From NCBI RefSeq assembly GCF_000261365.1, contig NZ_AJVC01000003.1, forward strand, positions 558,001-622,000: 64,000 bases of DNA, read 5' to 3'. Below the pieces are notes generated by a model. The model was not told the origin of the DNA. It searched no databases and saw nothing but the letters and a program-made list of their open reading frames with translations. How positions within the stretch are numbered: the stretch's first letter is position 1; each line of letters begins with the position of its first letter. Shown piece after piece: positions 1 through 9,056 of this stretch. This DNA is from Herbaspirillum sp. GW103 (GTDB taxonomy: Bacteria; Pseudomonadota; Gammaproteobacteria; Burkholderiales; Burkholderiaceae_D). The position numbers and the translations under genes were made by a program.

Positions 1-8
1 GCAATGAG

Positions 9-1145
9 ATGCGACGCGCGCCGGCCAGCCTGTCCAATATTTTTCGCCTAGGCATCAAGGAGCTGTGGAGCCTGCTGCGCGATCCGGCCATGCTGGTGTT
101 GATCGCCTATACCTTCACGCTCTCGATCTATGTGGCCGCCACGGCCATGCCGGAGAGTCTGCACAACGCGGCCATCGCCATCGTCGACAATGATGGTTCG
201 CCGCTGTCGGCGCGCATTGCGTCATTGTTTTATCCGCCGCATTTCAAGGTGGCACGGCTGGTGACGGCGCGCCAGGCCGATGCCGGGCTGGATGCGGGCG
301 ACTACACCTTCGTATTGGACATCCCGGCTGACTTCCAGCGCGATGTGCTGGCCGGGCGCGCCCCGGCGGTGCAGTTGAACGTGGATGCCACGCGCATGAG
401 CCAGGCCTTCACCGGCAACAGCTACATCCAGCAGATGGTGACCAGCGAGGTGACGCAATTCGTGCGGCGTAGCGAGACCACCGGCGCGACGCCGGTGGGG
501 CTGGCCTTGCGCATGCGCTTCAATCCCAACCTGGAGCAATCCTGGTTTGGTTCGCTCATGGAGATCATCAACAACGTCACCATGCTCTCCATCATCCTGA
601 CCGGTGCTGCGCTCATCCGCGAGCGCGAGCACGGCACCATCGAACACCTGCTGGTCATGCCGGTCAGTCCGGCCGAGATCATGCTGGCCAAGGTGTGGGC
701 GATGGGCTCGGTCGTGGCCCTGGCGGCGCTGGCTTCGCTGCTGCTGATCGTACGCATGGCGTTGCAGGTACCGATTGAGGGTTCGCTGGCGCTGTTCATG
801 CTGGTGACGGTGCTGCATCTGTTTGCCACCACCTCGATGGGCATCTTCATGGCCACGCTGGCACGCTCGATGCCGCAGTTCGGGATGTTGACTGTACTGG
901 TGCTGCTGCCGCTGCAATTGCTGTCGGGTGGCTCCACGCCGCGCGAGAGCATGCCTGTACCGGTACAGGACATCATGCTGGCCGCCCCGACCACGCATTT
1001 TGTAGCGGCGGGGAAAGCCATACTGTACCGGGGCGCTGGCCTGGAAGTGATCTGGCCGCAGCTACTGGCTATCCTGGCAATTGGCCTGGTCCTGTTTGTA
1101 GCTGCACTGGGCCGGTTCAGGAAGACCATCAGCCAGATGGCGTGA
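9..1145 (+). CDS. ABC-2 type transporter permease, YhhJ-like
   Basis: A 378-residue inner-membrane permease of the ABC-2 family, of the YhhJ type that works with an RbbA/YhiH-like ATPase and an HlyD-like periplasmic protein in drug or solute export. One membrane helix lies at about residues 26–46, followed by a large extracytoplasmic loop (about 50–180) and five helices in the C-terminal half. The conserved cytoplasmic EREHGT motif sits near residue 203. A stop codon at 5–7 just before the start suggests tight coupling to an upstream gene outside the window, probably the ATPase. The substrate cannot be read from the sequence. Confidence 0.85.
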   Translation: MRRAPASLSNIFRLGIKELWSLLRDPAMLVLIAYTFTLSIYVAATAMPESLHNAAIAIVDNDGSPLSARIASLFYPPHFKVARLVTARQADAGLDAGDYTFVLDIPADFQRDVLAGRAPAVQLNVDATRMSQAFTGNSYIQQMVTSEVTQFVRRSETTGATPVGLALRMRFNPNLEQSWFGSLMEIINNVTMLSIILTGAALIREREHGTIEHLLVMPVSPAEIMLAKVWAMGSVVALAALASLLLIVRMALQVPIEGSLALFMLVTVLHLFATTSMGIFMATLARSMPQFGMLTVLVLLPLQLLSGGSTPRESMPVPVQDIMLAAPTTHFVAAGKAILYRGAGLEVIWPQLLAILAIGLVLFVAALGRFRKTISQMA

Positions 1146-1224
1146 TGGAGAAGCGGGCGTGCAGCGGCAGCGCCCGTGTACGGAGATGGTTGATTAGCGA
1201 CGTCATCGACAAGGAGCAAGCATC

Positions 1225-1389
1225 ATGGATTTCAACAGCCCATCCACCTGGATACCCGTCATCAGCATTGCGCTGCTCCTGATCGGCTATGGCATGCGCG
1301 CCCGCGCGTGGGGGCCGTACTGCATGCTGGCGGGGGCGTTTGGATTGCTGGGGGTGTTGGTGTATCGGGTGTCGGTGGCGATTGGGTGA
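1225..1389 (+). CDS. Small two-helix membrane protein
   Basis: A 54-residue ORF with a good Shine-Dalgarno (AAGGAG at 1211–1216) nine bases before the ATG. The product has two hydrophobic segments (about residues 9–23 and 31–51) separated by a short basic turn (RARAWG), as in many small inner-membrane proteins. It lies 80 bp after the ABC permease on the same strand and could be co-transcribed with it. I recognise no family. The ribosome binding site and clean hydrophobic pattern support a real gene. Confidence 0.6.
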   Translation: MDFNSPSTWIPVISIALLLIGYGMRARAWGPYCMLAGAFGLLGVLVYRVSVAIG

Positions 1390-1409
1390 GGGCGGCTTCG
1401 GACGCCGGT

Positions 1410-1583
1410 GCCACCATACGCTTCGCACACTGCGCGCAATGCCGGCAATGCGGCAGGGCGGTCATCTGGCTTGTCGAGCAATTCTGCGGCCGTTTTCAGG
1501 TATTCGGCTGCCAACGCGGGGTCGGCGCGCAGTTCGGTGATTTCAGGCTCATGATGAGAAACCGCAGCCGTGATGTTATTCAT
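1410..1583 (-). pseudogene. Truncated antitoxin-like (addiction-module antidote) gene
   Basis: From the ATG at 1583 the reading frame gives about 58 residues (from MNNITAAV to EAYGG) with the N-terminal signature of the small Xre/HigA-like addiction-module antidote family: a LRADPALAAEYLKTA stretch and an ALRAVCEAYGG stretch. In that family the helix-turn-helix and C-terminal half should follow. Here the match stops at YGG, and the frame continues to a stop at 1287 through sequence antisense to the small membrane gene. No toxin gene is beside it. I read it as a decayed remnant of a toxin–antitoxin locus. Confidence 0.5.
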
Positions 1584-1603
1584 GTTTGAGTCACTGATGC
1601 CTG

Positions 1604-2185
1604 TTATTGTCGGCATAAATCATTTAAAAAATATTTTTGGCCATCATCGTCAGGTACGAGACCTTGCAGATCTTCTTTCGGCAGTCGCTTGAAAGAGGGC
1701 CAATGCTTTCGTGGTAGTGACACGAATCCGCTTTGGCAAAGGGCTGGAATCACTTCCGGGTTCTCGCCGCAACGCAGGTCGTTACTGATGACGCACCGTT
1801 CAGCCTCAGCGATGCCAAGAGAGGGGAGCGGCACTTCAGAAATTACCATGAGGCTGTATTCGATATCTGGATGCACCTGCTTCGCGTACAGTTTCCAATA
1901 TCCGTTGTGAAGCTTGTAGCCGTAGATCGAGAGGGCCGGCAACAGAACGATTGCTGCAAGGCCCATGGCGATCAACGCTGTATTGGCTAACGTGTGCCGC
2001 GTCTTGCTGCGGATAATGTGGGCGATAGCGGGAAAAGCGAGAAAGCATCCCAGCGCCCACAGAAGAGGATCATCGGGACAGCTTTCTCCACAATTGGCGA
2101 CGAACGCGGCGCTGAGAGTTCCCACGACGCTGCCGCACGCAAGGCCCCATATGCTTAGCAATGGCAGTGCAAAGCAGCCTTTCAT
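1604..2185 (-). CDS. Membrane protein, putative immunity protein for the Tae4 effector
   Basis: A 193-residue protein with three predicted membrane helices (about residues 5–27, 41–57 and 72–90), then a soluble domain of about 95 residues containing several Cys (ERC, LRC, ALC, LC). This topology would place the C-terminal domain outside the cytoplasm, where a peptidoglycan amidase acts. The start ATG (2185–2183) overlaps the tae4 stop as ATGA, so it is translationally coupled to the effector, as immunity genes usually are. It does not resemble the usual short, secreted Tai4 type. Immunity function is inferred from position and topology. A further in-frame start lies at 2197. Confidence 0.55.
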   Translation of the reverse strand: MKGCFALPLLSIWGLACGSVVGTLSAAFVANCGESCPDDPLLWALGCFLAFPAIAHIIRSKTRHTLANTALIAMGLAAIVLLPALSIYGYKLHNGYWKLYAKQVHPDIEYSLMVISEVPLPSLGIAEAERCVISNDLRCGENPEVIPALCQSGFVSLPRKHWPSFKRLPKEDLQGLVPDDDGQKYFLNDLCRQ

Positions 2186-2802
2186 TTGATCTCCCAAAAG
2201 AGAATCTGGGTCGCCTGGCCGAGATCCGAATAGATGAGGCCGTTATCGAAACCTAGCGTAAATCTGCTGAATGTCGTAAGTCTTGCTCGCAAGCTACCGC
2301 TACCTGTCGTCAACCTGCTGCCATTCCAGAGATCAATATGATCGCCAGTGGGTTGACGTTCTGCAGCACCATTGCTATTTGTTCGGCGCCAGTAATCTGC
2401 GAAATAGACGATCCCCGTTTTGCCCTTGATTCGGCCTTGCCAACCAGTGCCTTTTATGTCGATGGGCTTTGTGCAGCCTACAAAGGGTTGAAGCTTGAGC
2501 CATTCGGCAAGCTCCTTGGCCCTCAAGACGTGATCAGTATGCCCTTTGAACCAGCACTTTCCTTTACTTGGGTAGGATTTGAAGGTCACTCCGGCGTTCT
2601 TTAACGCGACGCCAACCCGAATAGCACACTGATCGCTAAAGGCTGGCTCTCCGTTCTTGTTTTTTCCATCGCAGGGATTGCCTCCGGGGTAGGCGTTCCA
2701 CAGATCGGAGAAGCTTACGGAAGGGACCTCAATCCGGCACACCGAGTCCTTGATCGTGTTTGTGCGCACCCTGGCCTGCTGCATCAGCTTTTTGGTCGTC
2801 AT
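2182..2802 (-). CDS. tae4: Type VI secretion amidase effector Tae4
   Basis: A 206-residue NlpC/P60-like amidase of the Tae4 family, delivered by a type VI secretion system to cleave peptidoglycan stem peptides in competitors. The family layout is clear: LWNAYPGG near residue 34, the catalytic cysteine in DQCAIRVGVAL (C59), a HTDHVLRAKELAEWL helix near 88, GKTGIVYFADYW near 128, and the catalytic histidine in GDHIDLWNGSRL (H155, with D157). C82 and C110 could form a disulfide. Its start overlaps the PAAR gene stop by ATGA, and its stop overlaps the membrane gene start the same way. It has about 30 extra N-terminal residues, possibly for spike docking. Confidence 0.88.
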   Translation of the reverse strand: MTTKKLMQQARVRTNTIKDSVCRIEVPSVSFSDLWNAYPGGNPCDGKNKNGEPAFSDQCAIRVGVALKNAGVTFKSYPSKGKCWFKGHTDHVLRAKELAEWLKLQPFVGCTKPIDIKGTGWQGRIKGKTGIVYFADYWRRTNSNGAAERQPTGDHIDLWNGSRLTTGSGSLRARLTTFSRFTLGFDNGLIYSDLGQATQILFWEIK

Positions 2803-3350
2803 GATGCGACCTTTTGCATCTTGGCGAGGGCTTCATCCCCCCAATAAACTGCGTATTCATCTTCGTCATAAGTAGCGATCCGAGGTAGCAGTCCATCAAC
2901 TTCAATGCGGCCGGAAAATCTGCGTCCATCTGCAGTTTCGGCGTAGTACGGGACTCCTTCAATCTGTGGAGTTGTGAGATGGATCTGTTCGTCGTAAAGC
3001 GTTGCTATAGTAGAAGGGGCTGGAATGCTGGTCCATTGGCCGTCGGCATTGACGAAGTAGTGTTCTGCAATCGGTTCGTCACCGCTATTCCCTACACCAT
3101 CAATGTCGTTTAGCGTGGACAGGCAGGGGCAGCCGCCACTGGTTTTCATGCCATGAATAACCTGCGCACGTCCATTGGTCAGCGTCGAGCGCACGAACCC
3201 TTGCGCAATGACGCAATTCTTGGGGCAAGCCATTCGCGCACCGACGAACGCATAAGCGCGTCCATGACTGCGACAGGTCGGGTCGCCCTCGATAACCGTT
3301 GCGCCGCAAGCGGCCCGGTCGCCTTCACGAATCCATCCGATGATTTTCAT
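2799..3350 (-). CDS. PAAR-domain type VI spike protein with C-terminal extension
   Basis: A 183-residue protein. Residues 1–90 resemble a PAAR domain, the metal-bound tip of the type VI spike: GDRAACGATVIEGDPTC, a CRSHGR turn, ACPKNC, then VIHGMKTSGGCPC with the His and Cys ligands expected. Residues 120–170 (VPYYAETADGRRFSGRIEVDG) look like the beta-sandwich extension common on cargo-carrying PAAR proteins. It is the first gene of the effector operon, with GAGGAG as Shine-Dalgarno, and would carry the Tae4 toxin. No other type VI gene is in this window, so this is an orphan cargo module served by an apparatus encoded elsewhere. Confidence 0.8.
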   Translation of the reverse strand: MKIIGWIREGDRAACGATVIEGDPTCRSHGRAYAFVGARMACPKNCVIAQGFVRSTLTNGRAQVIHGMKTSGGCPCLSTLNDIDGVGNSGDEPIAEHYFVNADGQWTSIPAPSTIATLYDEQIHLTTPQIEGVPYYAETADGRRFSGRIEVDGLLPRIATYDEDEYAVYWGDEALAKMQKVAS

Positions 3351-3494
3351 CTTGCACGCTCCTCGCTTTCAACAATGAGCGCGCATTCTCCCCAGCGGGT
3401 GTTGGCGCTTCCACGCCAACACCCAAAACTCCAACCCGCATTCGAAATGCTTCGAACGCCCCTTGCCCGCGAAGCAATCAGTTATGCAAGCCAT

Positions 3495-3532
3495 CAAAAA
3501 AATCGCCCCCTGCCAAACTGCACAGGGGGCGA
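3495..3532 (-). terminator. Rho-independent terminator of parC
   Basis: A perfect 10-bp stem (3503–3512 with 3523–3532, core CGCCCCCTG) and 10-base loop, followed on the minus strand by a run of T (A-run at 3495–3502 on the plus strand). It lies just after the parC stop. Confidence 0.85.
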
Positions 3533-3557
3533 CTTCATCGCAAAAAGAAACCGGGCA

Positions 3558-5873
3558 TCAACCCTGCGAACGCAACCCCGTCGCCTTGATCCGCGATTCC
3601 AGCACGCGGCCCTTGCGTGCACGCTTGCCCACGTGCGCCAGCAGTTTCTCGCCGCTCAAGGCAATCTCCTTGGGCTTGCTCATGTTGCCGGTACCATGGA
3701 CCACCACACCCTTCTGGCTGATGGCCTGGGCGGCGACCAGCTTCTCGTTCTTTTCCAGCTCCATCAGGTTCACGCCACGGCCACCGGAAGACAGCGTCTT
3801 CATCTCGTCCAGGCCAAACACCAGCAGGCGGCCATTGGCCGAGACGCAGGCCACGGCGCTGGCGTCAGCGGCCACCACGCTGGGTGCCAGCGGCAGGGCG
3901 CCTTCGTCCAGCGTGAAGAAGCTCTTGCCACCCTTGACCCGGCCAAACATGTCGGCCGCCTTGGCGATGAAACCAGCCGCCGCGTCAGACGCCAGCAACA
4001 GTGTGGTATCAGCCGGACCAGCAAAGTAATGCTGGATGCTGCTGCCGCTGGCCAGCTCGATGAGGGTCGTCACAGGCACACCATCACCACGCGCATTGGG
4101 CAGCGCATTGACTGCAATCGTGTAGACCCGGCCATTGGAGCCAAAGGCCAGCAGGTTGTCCACGGTGCGGCACTCGAAGGCGCCATACAGGCTGTCGCCG
4201 GCCTTGAAGGTGAACTGCGTCGCATCGTGGCCATGGCCGGTGCGCGCACGCACCCAGCCCTTCTGCGAAATGATCACCGTCACCGGTTCATCAATCACCT
4301 TCTGCTCGAAGGTGGCGCGCTCGGCTTCCTTGATGATGGTGCGGCGGGCATCGCCATAGGTCTTGGCGTCGCCTTCGATTTCCTTGATGACCAGACGCTT
4401 CATCGAGGAAGGATTGTCCAGCAGATCCTGCAGGGTGGTCTTCTCGCTGCGCAGCTCGGCCAGTTCCTGCTGGATCTTGATGGCTTCCAGTCGCGCCAGC
4501 TGGCGCAGGCGGATTTCCAGGATGTCTTCGGCCTGACGGTCGGAGAGCTTGAAGGCATCCATCAGGGCCGGCTTCGGTTCGTCCGATTCGCGGATGATCC
4601 GGATGACCTTGTCGATGTTCAACAGCACCGCTTCCCGGCCTTCGAGGATGTGGATGCGGTCGTTGACCTTCTGCATGCGGAACTGCGTGCGGCGGGTCAC
4701 CGTCTCGAAGCGGAAACTGATCCACTCGGTCAGGATGTCGCTCAGGCTCTTCTGGCGTGGACGACCATCGCCGCCAATCATCACCAGGTTCAGCGAGGCG
4801 CTGGTCTCCAGTGAGGTCTGTGCCAGGAGCGTGTTCATGAACTCGGTCTGGTCCTGGTTCTTGGACTTGGGCTCAAACACCAGGCGCACCGGCGCTTCGC
4901 GGCCGGACTCGTCACGCACGGCGTCGAGCAGGCCGAGGATGGTGGCCTTCTGGTTTTGCTGTTCGGGCGTGAGCGACTTCTTGCCGAGTTTGAGCTTGGG
5001 GTTGGTCAGTTCTTCGATTTCTTCCAGCACGCGCTGTGAGGACACGCCCGGCGGCAGTTCGGTAATGACCGCCTGCCACTGGCCGCGCGCCAGGTCTTCG
5101 ATCTTCCAGCGGGCGCGCACCTTCAGGCTGCCACGGCCGCTCTGGTACATCTCGGCGATGGTCGATTGCGGCGTGATGATCTGGCCGCCACCGGGGAAGT
5201 CCGGGCCGGGGATCAGTTCCATCAGCTCGGCATGCGTGATCTTGGGATTGCGGATCATCGCCACGGCCGCCCTGGCCACTTCGGTGAGATTGTGCGAAGG
5301 AATCTCGGTGGCCATGCCCACGGCAATGCCGGAGGCGCCGTTCAAGAGCAGGAAGGGCAGGCGCGCCGGCAGCAGGCGCGGCTCTTGCGTGGAGCCATCG
5401 TAGTTGGGCTGGAACTCCACCGTGCCCATGTCGATTTCATCGAGCAGCAACTTGCTGATGGGCGTCAGGCGCGCTTCGGTGTAACGCATCGCCGCTGCAC
5501 CGTCGCCATCGCGCGAACCGAAGTTGCCGTGGCCATCGATTAGGGGATAGCGCAGCGAAAAGTCCTGCGCCATGCGCACCAGCGCGTCATACACCGACTG
5601 GTCGCCGTGCGGGTGCAGCTTGCCCAGCACGTCGCCGACCACGGCGGCGGACTTGCGCGGCTTGGCTGCGGCGTTGAGCGCCAGTTCATTCATCGCGTAG
5701 AGGATGCGGCGCTGCACCGGCTTCTGGCCATCGGCCACGTCGGGCAGGGCGCGGCCCTTGACCACCGAGATCGCGTAATCGAGATAGGCGCGTTCGGCGA
5801 AGGTGGAGAGCGTCAGCGATTCGCCATCGGGCGCCGCCGGAGCTTGGTCAAACAGGGTCGGTTGATCGGTCAT
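3558..5873 (-). CDS. parC: DNA topoisomerase IV subunit A
   Basis: A 771-residue ParC, the DNA-breaking subunit that unlinks daughter chromosomes together with ParE. The N-terminal winged-helix region contains the active tyrosine in [10 protein letters not shown] (Y131) and the [16 protein letters not shown] quinolone-determining region, where the residue matching E. coli Ser80 is Gln (Q92) and the one matching Glu84 is Asp (D96). The C-terminal part (from about 480) has the beta-pinwheel repeats. parE lies upstream on the same strand with a lytic transglycosylase gene between them. Length is normal for the family. Confidence 0.97.
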   Translation of the reverse strand: MTDQPTLFDQAPAAPDGESLTLSTFAERAYLDYAISVVKGRALPDVADGQKPVQRRILYAMNELALNAAAKPRKSAAVVGDVLGKLHPHGDQSVYDALVRMAQDFSLRYPLIDGHGNFGSRDGDGAAAMRYTEARLTPISKLLLDEIDMGTVEFQPNYDGSTQEPRLLPARLPFLLLNGASGIAVGMATEIPSHNLTEVARAAVAMIRNPKITHAELMELIPGPDFPGGGQIITPQSTIAEMYQSGRGSLKVRARWKIEDLARGQWQAVITELPPGVSSQRVLEEIEELTNPKLKLGKKSLTPEQQNQKATILGLLDAVRDESGREAPVRLVFEPKSKNQDQTEFMNTLLAQTSLETSASLNLVMIGGDGRPRQKSLSDILTEWISFRFETVTRRTQFRMQKVNDRIHILEGREAVLLNIDKVIRIIRESDEPKPALMDAFKLSDRQAEDILEIRLRQLARLEAIKIQQELAELRSEKTTLQDLLDNPSSMKRLVIKEIEGDAKTYGDARRTIIKEAERATFEQKVIDEPVTVIISQKGWVRARTGHGHDATQFTFKAGDSLYGAFECRTVDNLLAFGSNGRVYTIAVNALPNARGDGVPVTTLIELASGSSIQHYFAGPADTTLLLASDAAAGFIAKAADMFGRVKGGKSFFTLDEGALPLAPSVVAADASAVACVSANGRLLVFGLDEMKTLSSGGRGVNLMELEKNEKLVAAQAISQKGVVVHGTGNMSKPKEIALSGEKLLAHVGKRARKGRVLESRIKATGLRSQG

Positions 5874-5906
5874 GGAGCTTGTCTTGTTGTGTTCGTATTG
5901 ACTGGG

Positions 5907-6809
5907 TTAATCGTTGATGGCCGACTCGCGCGGGGGCAGCGTCACCTTCAGGCGCGCATTGCCGCCGTTGCCGGCAGCGGCGGCGCGCTCACCGGAAGCC
6001 AGGCGCAGCGCACCGGCCGGGCGATACAGCTCATAGAAGCGCGACACCAGCCGCACATAGCCCTGGGTCTCGGGATAGGGCGGAATCTTGTTGCCGTATT
6101 TCTGTACCGTGCCTTCGCCCGCGTTGTAGGAGGCAATGGCCAGTTCCACGTGCTGCGGGAACATCGCCATCAGGTCGCGCAGGTAGCGCGCGGCCAGGCG
6201 GATGTTGATCTTCGGATCGGTCAGCTTCTGGTGCAGGGTCTTGCGGCGGTCGCCTTGCAGGCCATAGCGTTCGGCCGTGTCAGGCAGGATCTGCATCAGG
6301 CCCACCGCGCCCTTGCTGGAGACGGCCGTGGCATTGAAGCCGGATTCGGCCGTCATCACGGCCTTGAGCAGCGCCGCATCCAGTCCGAATTCGCTGGCCG
6401 CCTCGCTCAAGAGGCTGTCGTACTTGCGGGCATCGCGATGGGCCAGCATGGTGCGCACGAAGGGCGGATCGGCCGGGGTCACCGCTTCCTTGCTGCCCGG
6501 ATGATTGAGCAGCGCGGCGCTGCTGGCCATGAGCTTGTCCGGGTCGTCCAGGTTCTGCGCGTAGAAGTGGACTGCGCCATCGGCATCGGTGTACCGGTAC
6601 ACAATGGTCCTGGGCTTCTTGCTGCCGCTGTCCTTGCTACTGCCATCCTTGCCACTGTCCGCCGCTTCCACCCGCATGTGCGATACACCATCGGCATCAG
6701 TGTACCGGACCAGTTGTTGCGACTGTACCGGTCCAGTGCACAGCAGTGTCGCCCCGCCCAGGAGGGTGGTGGCGAACACGCTGGTGGACAGGAACGCGGC
6801 GCGGGGCAT
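5907..6809 (-). CDS. Exported lytic transglycosylase, DUF4124 plus SLT domain
   Basis: A 300-residue protein with a Sec signal peptide (about residues 1–30), two DUF4124-like YTDADG motifs (near 36 and 73), and a C-terminal SLT/GH23 domain. The catalytic glutamate is in MTAESGFNATAVS (E155), followed by GAVGLMQILPDTA and ELAIASYNAGEG. It cleaves peptidoglycan in the periplasm to give anhydromuropeptides. I chose the ATG at 6809, one base after the parE stop, because it gives a clean signal peptide; the longer frame would run into parE. It sits between parE and parC and is probably co-transcribed with both. Confidence 0.9.
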   Translation of the reverse strand: MPRAAFLSTSVFATTLLGGATLLCTGPVQSQQLVRYTDADGVSHMRVEAADSGKDGSSKDSGSKKPRTIVYRYTDADGAVHFYAQNLDDPDKLMASSAALLNHPGSKEAVTPADPPFVRTMLAHRDARKYDSLLSEAASEFGLDAALLKAVMTAESGFNATAVSSKGAVGLMQILPDTAERYGLQGDRRKTLHQKLTDPKINIRLAARYLRDLMAMFPQHVELAIASYNAGEGTVQKYGNKIPPYPETQGYVRLVSRFYELYRPAGALRLASGERAAAAGNGGNARLKVTLPPRESAIND

Positions 6810-6810
6810 G

Positions 6811-8799
6811 TCAGATGTCCGCTTCGGCTTCGTTGCCGTGCTCTTCGATCCAGGCGCGGCGGGAGGCCGCTTCACCCTTGCCCATGAGCATGTTGAAGCG
6901 CTCTTCGGAAGTCTGCACGCCAGGCTCGCCGAAGCTGATCGGCAACAGGCGCCGGGTGTCGGGGTTCATGGTGGTTTCCCACAACTGCTCGGCATTCATC
7001 TCGCCCAGGCCCTTGAAGCGGGAAATGCTCCACGCCCCTTCCTTGAGGCCATCCTTGCGCAGCTTGTCTTCGATGGCTTCGAGTTCGCCATCGTCCAGCG
7101 CATACAGCTTCTGCACCGGCTTCTTGCCACGTGCGGGCGCATCCACGCGATAGAGCGGCGGGCGCGCCACGCAGATGTTGCCGTTCTCGATCAGCTTGGG
7201 GAAGTGACGGAAGAACAGCGTCAAGAGCAGTACCTGGATGTGCGAGCCGTCCACGTCGGCGTCGGACAGGATGCAGATCTTGCCGTAGCGCAGGCCGGAG
7301 AGATCAGGCGTATCGTTGATGCCATGCGGATCGACGCCGATGGCCACCGCGATATCGTGGATTTCGTTGTTGGCGAAGAGGCGGTCGCGCTCGGTTTCCC
7401 AGGCGTTCAAGACCTTGCCGCGCAAGGGCAGGATGGCCTGGAATTCCTTGTCGCGGCCCATCTTGGCGGAGCCACCGGCAGAGTCGCCTTCGACCAGGAA
7501 AATTTCATTACGCGTCACATCCGAGGATTCGCAATCGGTCAGCTTGCCCGGCAGCACGGCCACACCTGAAGATTTCTTCTTTTCGACCTTTTGCGCCGAG
7601 CGCAGGCGGCTCTGGGCTTGCTTGATGACCAGTTCGGCCAGCTTCTTGCCGTATTCCACGTGCTGGTTCAGCCACAGTTCCAGCGCCGGACGCGAGTAAC
7701 CGGCGACCAGTCGCACGGCATCTCTGGAGTTCAGGCGCTCCTTGATCTGGCCCTGGAATTGCGGGTCCAGCACCTTGGCCGAGAGCACGAAGGAGACGCG
7801 CGCAAAGACGTCCTCGGCCAGCAGTTTCACGCCCTTGGGCAGCAGCGAGTGCATTTCCGCAAAGCTCTTGACCGCCGAGAACAGGCCCTCGCGCAGGCCC
7901 GATTCGTGGGTGCCGCCGTTGGAGGTGGGGATCAGGTTGACGTAGGATTCGCGCACCACCGCGCCTTCCTCGGTCCAGGCCACCACCCAGGAGGCGCCTT
8001 CGCCCTCGGCGAAGCCTTCGGCATCCTTGCCGGCAAACTGTTCGCCTTCGAACAGCGGGATCAGGGTTTCACCGCTGCCGGTCTGGGCCAACTGCTCCAT
8101 CAGATAGCCGCGCAGGCCCTGGTCGTACTGCCAGTTCTGGGTGTCGCCGGTTTTGGCGTTGATGAGCGTGACCTTCACGCCCGGCAGCAGCACCGCCTTG
8201 GAGCGCAGCAGGCGTTGCAGCTCGCCCAGCGGAATGGTGGCCGAGTCGAAATATTTGGCGTCGGGCCAGACGGTCACGCGCGTGCCGGATTTCTTGTCGT
8301 CGCGGGTGGCGGGGCGCGACTGTAGTTTCTCGATGACGTCGCCGCCCGAGAAGGCCAGGGTATGCACGCCACCTTCGCGCCAGACCGTGATTTCCAGGCG
8401 CGTGGCCAGGGCATTGGTGACCGACACGCCCACGCCGTGCAGGCCGCCGGAGAAGGCATAGGCGCCGCCCGAGCCCTTGTCGAACTTGCCGCCCGCGTGC
8501 AGGCGGGTGAAGACGATCTCGACGGTCGGGACCTTTTCTTCCGGGTGCAGGCCGACCGGGATGCCGCGTCCATCGTCTTCCACGCTGACGCTGCCGTCGG
8601 CATTGATGGTGACGATGATGCTCTTGCCGTAGCCGCCCAGCGCTTCGTCGGAGGCGTTGTCGATCACTTCCTGGAGGATGTGCAGCGGGTTCTCGGTGCG
8701 GGTGTACATGCCCGGACGCTGCTTGACCGGCTCCAGTCCCTTGAGGACGCGGATCGATGATTCACTGTAATCGGATGGGGTGGTTTTTTTGGTTGCCAT
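6811..8799 (-). CDS. parE: DNA topoisomerase IV subunit B
   Basis: A 662-residue ATPase subunit of topoisomerase IV. The GHKL ATP site is visible as EVIDNASDEALGG, DDGRGIPVG and GGLHGVGVSVTNAL. The TOPRIM metal site appears as LVEGDSAGG and DADVDGSHI. The start at 8799 (MATKKTTPSDYSE) matches normal ParE N-termini; the frame is open further upstream, but those 31 residues look non-coding. First gene of a parE–transglycosylase–parC run. Confidence 0.97.
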   Translation of the reverse strand: MATKKTTPSDYSESSIRVLKGLEPVKQRPGMYTRTENPLHILQEVIDNASDEALGGYGKSIIVTINADGSVSVEDDGRGIPVGLHPEEKVPTVEIVFTRLHAGGKFDKGSGGAYAFSGGLHGVGVSVTNALATRLEITVWREGGVHTLAFSGGDVIEKLQSRPATRDDKKSGTRVTVWPDAKYFDSATIPLGELQRLLRSKAVLLPGVKVTLINAKTGDTQNWQYDQGLRGYLMEQLAQTGSGETLIPLFEGEQFAGKDAEGFAEGEGASWVVAWTEEGAVVRESYVNLIPTSNGGTHESGLREGLFSAVKSFAEMHSLLPKGVKLLAEDVFARVSFVLSAKVLDPQFQGQIKERLNSRDAVRLVAGYSRPALELWLNQHVEYGKKLAELVIKQAQSRLRSAQKVEKKKSSGVAVLPGKLTDCESSDVTRNEIFLVEGDSAGGSAKMGRDKEFQAILPLRGKVLNAWETERDRLFANNEIHDIAVAIGVDPHGINDTPDLSGLRYGKICILSDADVDGSHIQVLLLTLFFRHFPKLIENGNICVARPPLYRVDAPARGKKPVQKLYALDDGELEAIEDKLRKDGLKEGAWSISRFKGLGEMNAEQLWETTMNPDTRRLLPISFGEPGVQTSEERFNMLMGKGEAASRRAWIEEHGNEAEADI

Positions 8800-8992
8800 G
8801 CAGATGAGTGGTCGTGGCTGATGCCGGAGGGTTGTTGTCTGTTCATTCAGCGCCGGCCCGGCAGAGGGCCATCGTGCGCTGCAAAAGCGCATTCTAATGA
8901 AAATTCCGGGGATGCGGCGTCCGGCGCGGCGGAATGTTCCCTACGGGGCAATACTTGTCGGTAACAGCCCGTAAATCCTGTTAAAAACGCGC

Positions 8993-9022
8993 ACAAAAAA
9001 GGCTTGCGCGCACGCAAGCCTT
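8993..9022 (-). terminator. Terminator of the amidase operon
   Basis: A perfect 10-bp stem (8999–9008 with 9013–9022, AAGGCTTGCG arms, loop CGCA), followed on the minus strand by TTTTTTG. It lies 35 bp after the amidase stop and closes the locus. The rest of the 8800–9056 gap holds only the parE upstream region. Confidence 0.85.
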
Positions 9023-9056
9023 GTCAGAGGGGCAATCAGAGGGGCCCATGCGGGGC

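Noticed and set aside
1604..2185. Assigning the gene to the known Tai4 family
   Set aside because: Tai4 proteins are shorter and have a cleavable signal; this one has three membrane helices and no shared motif that I can see.
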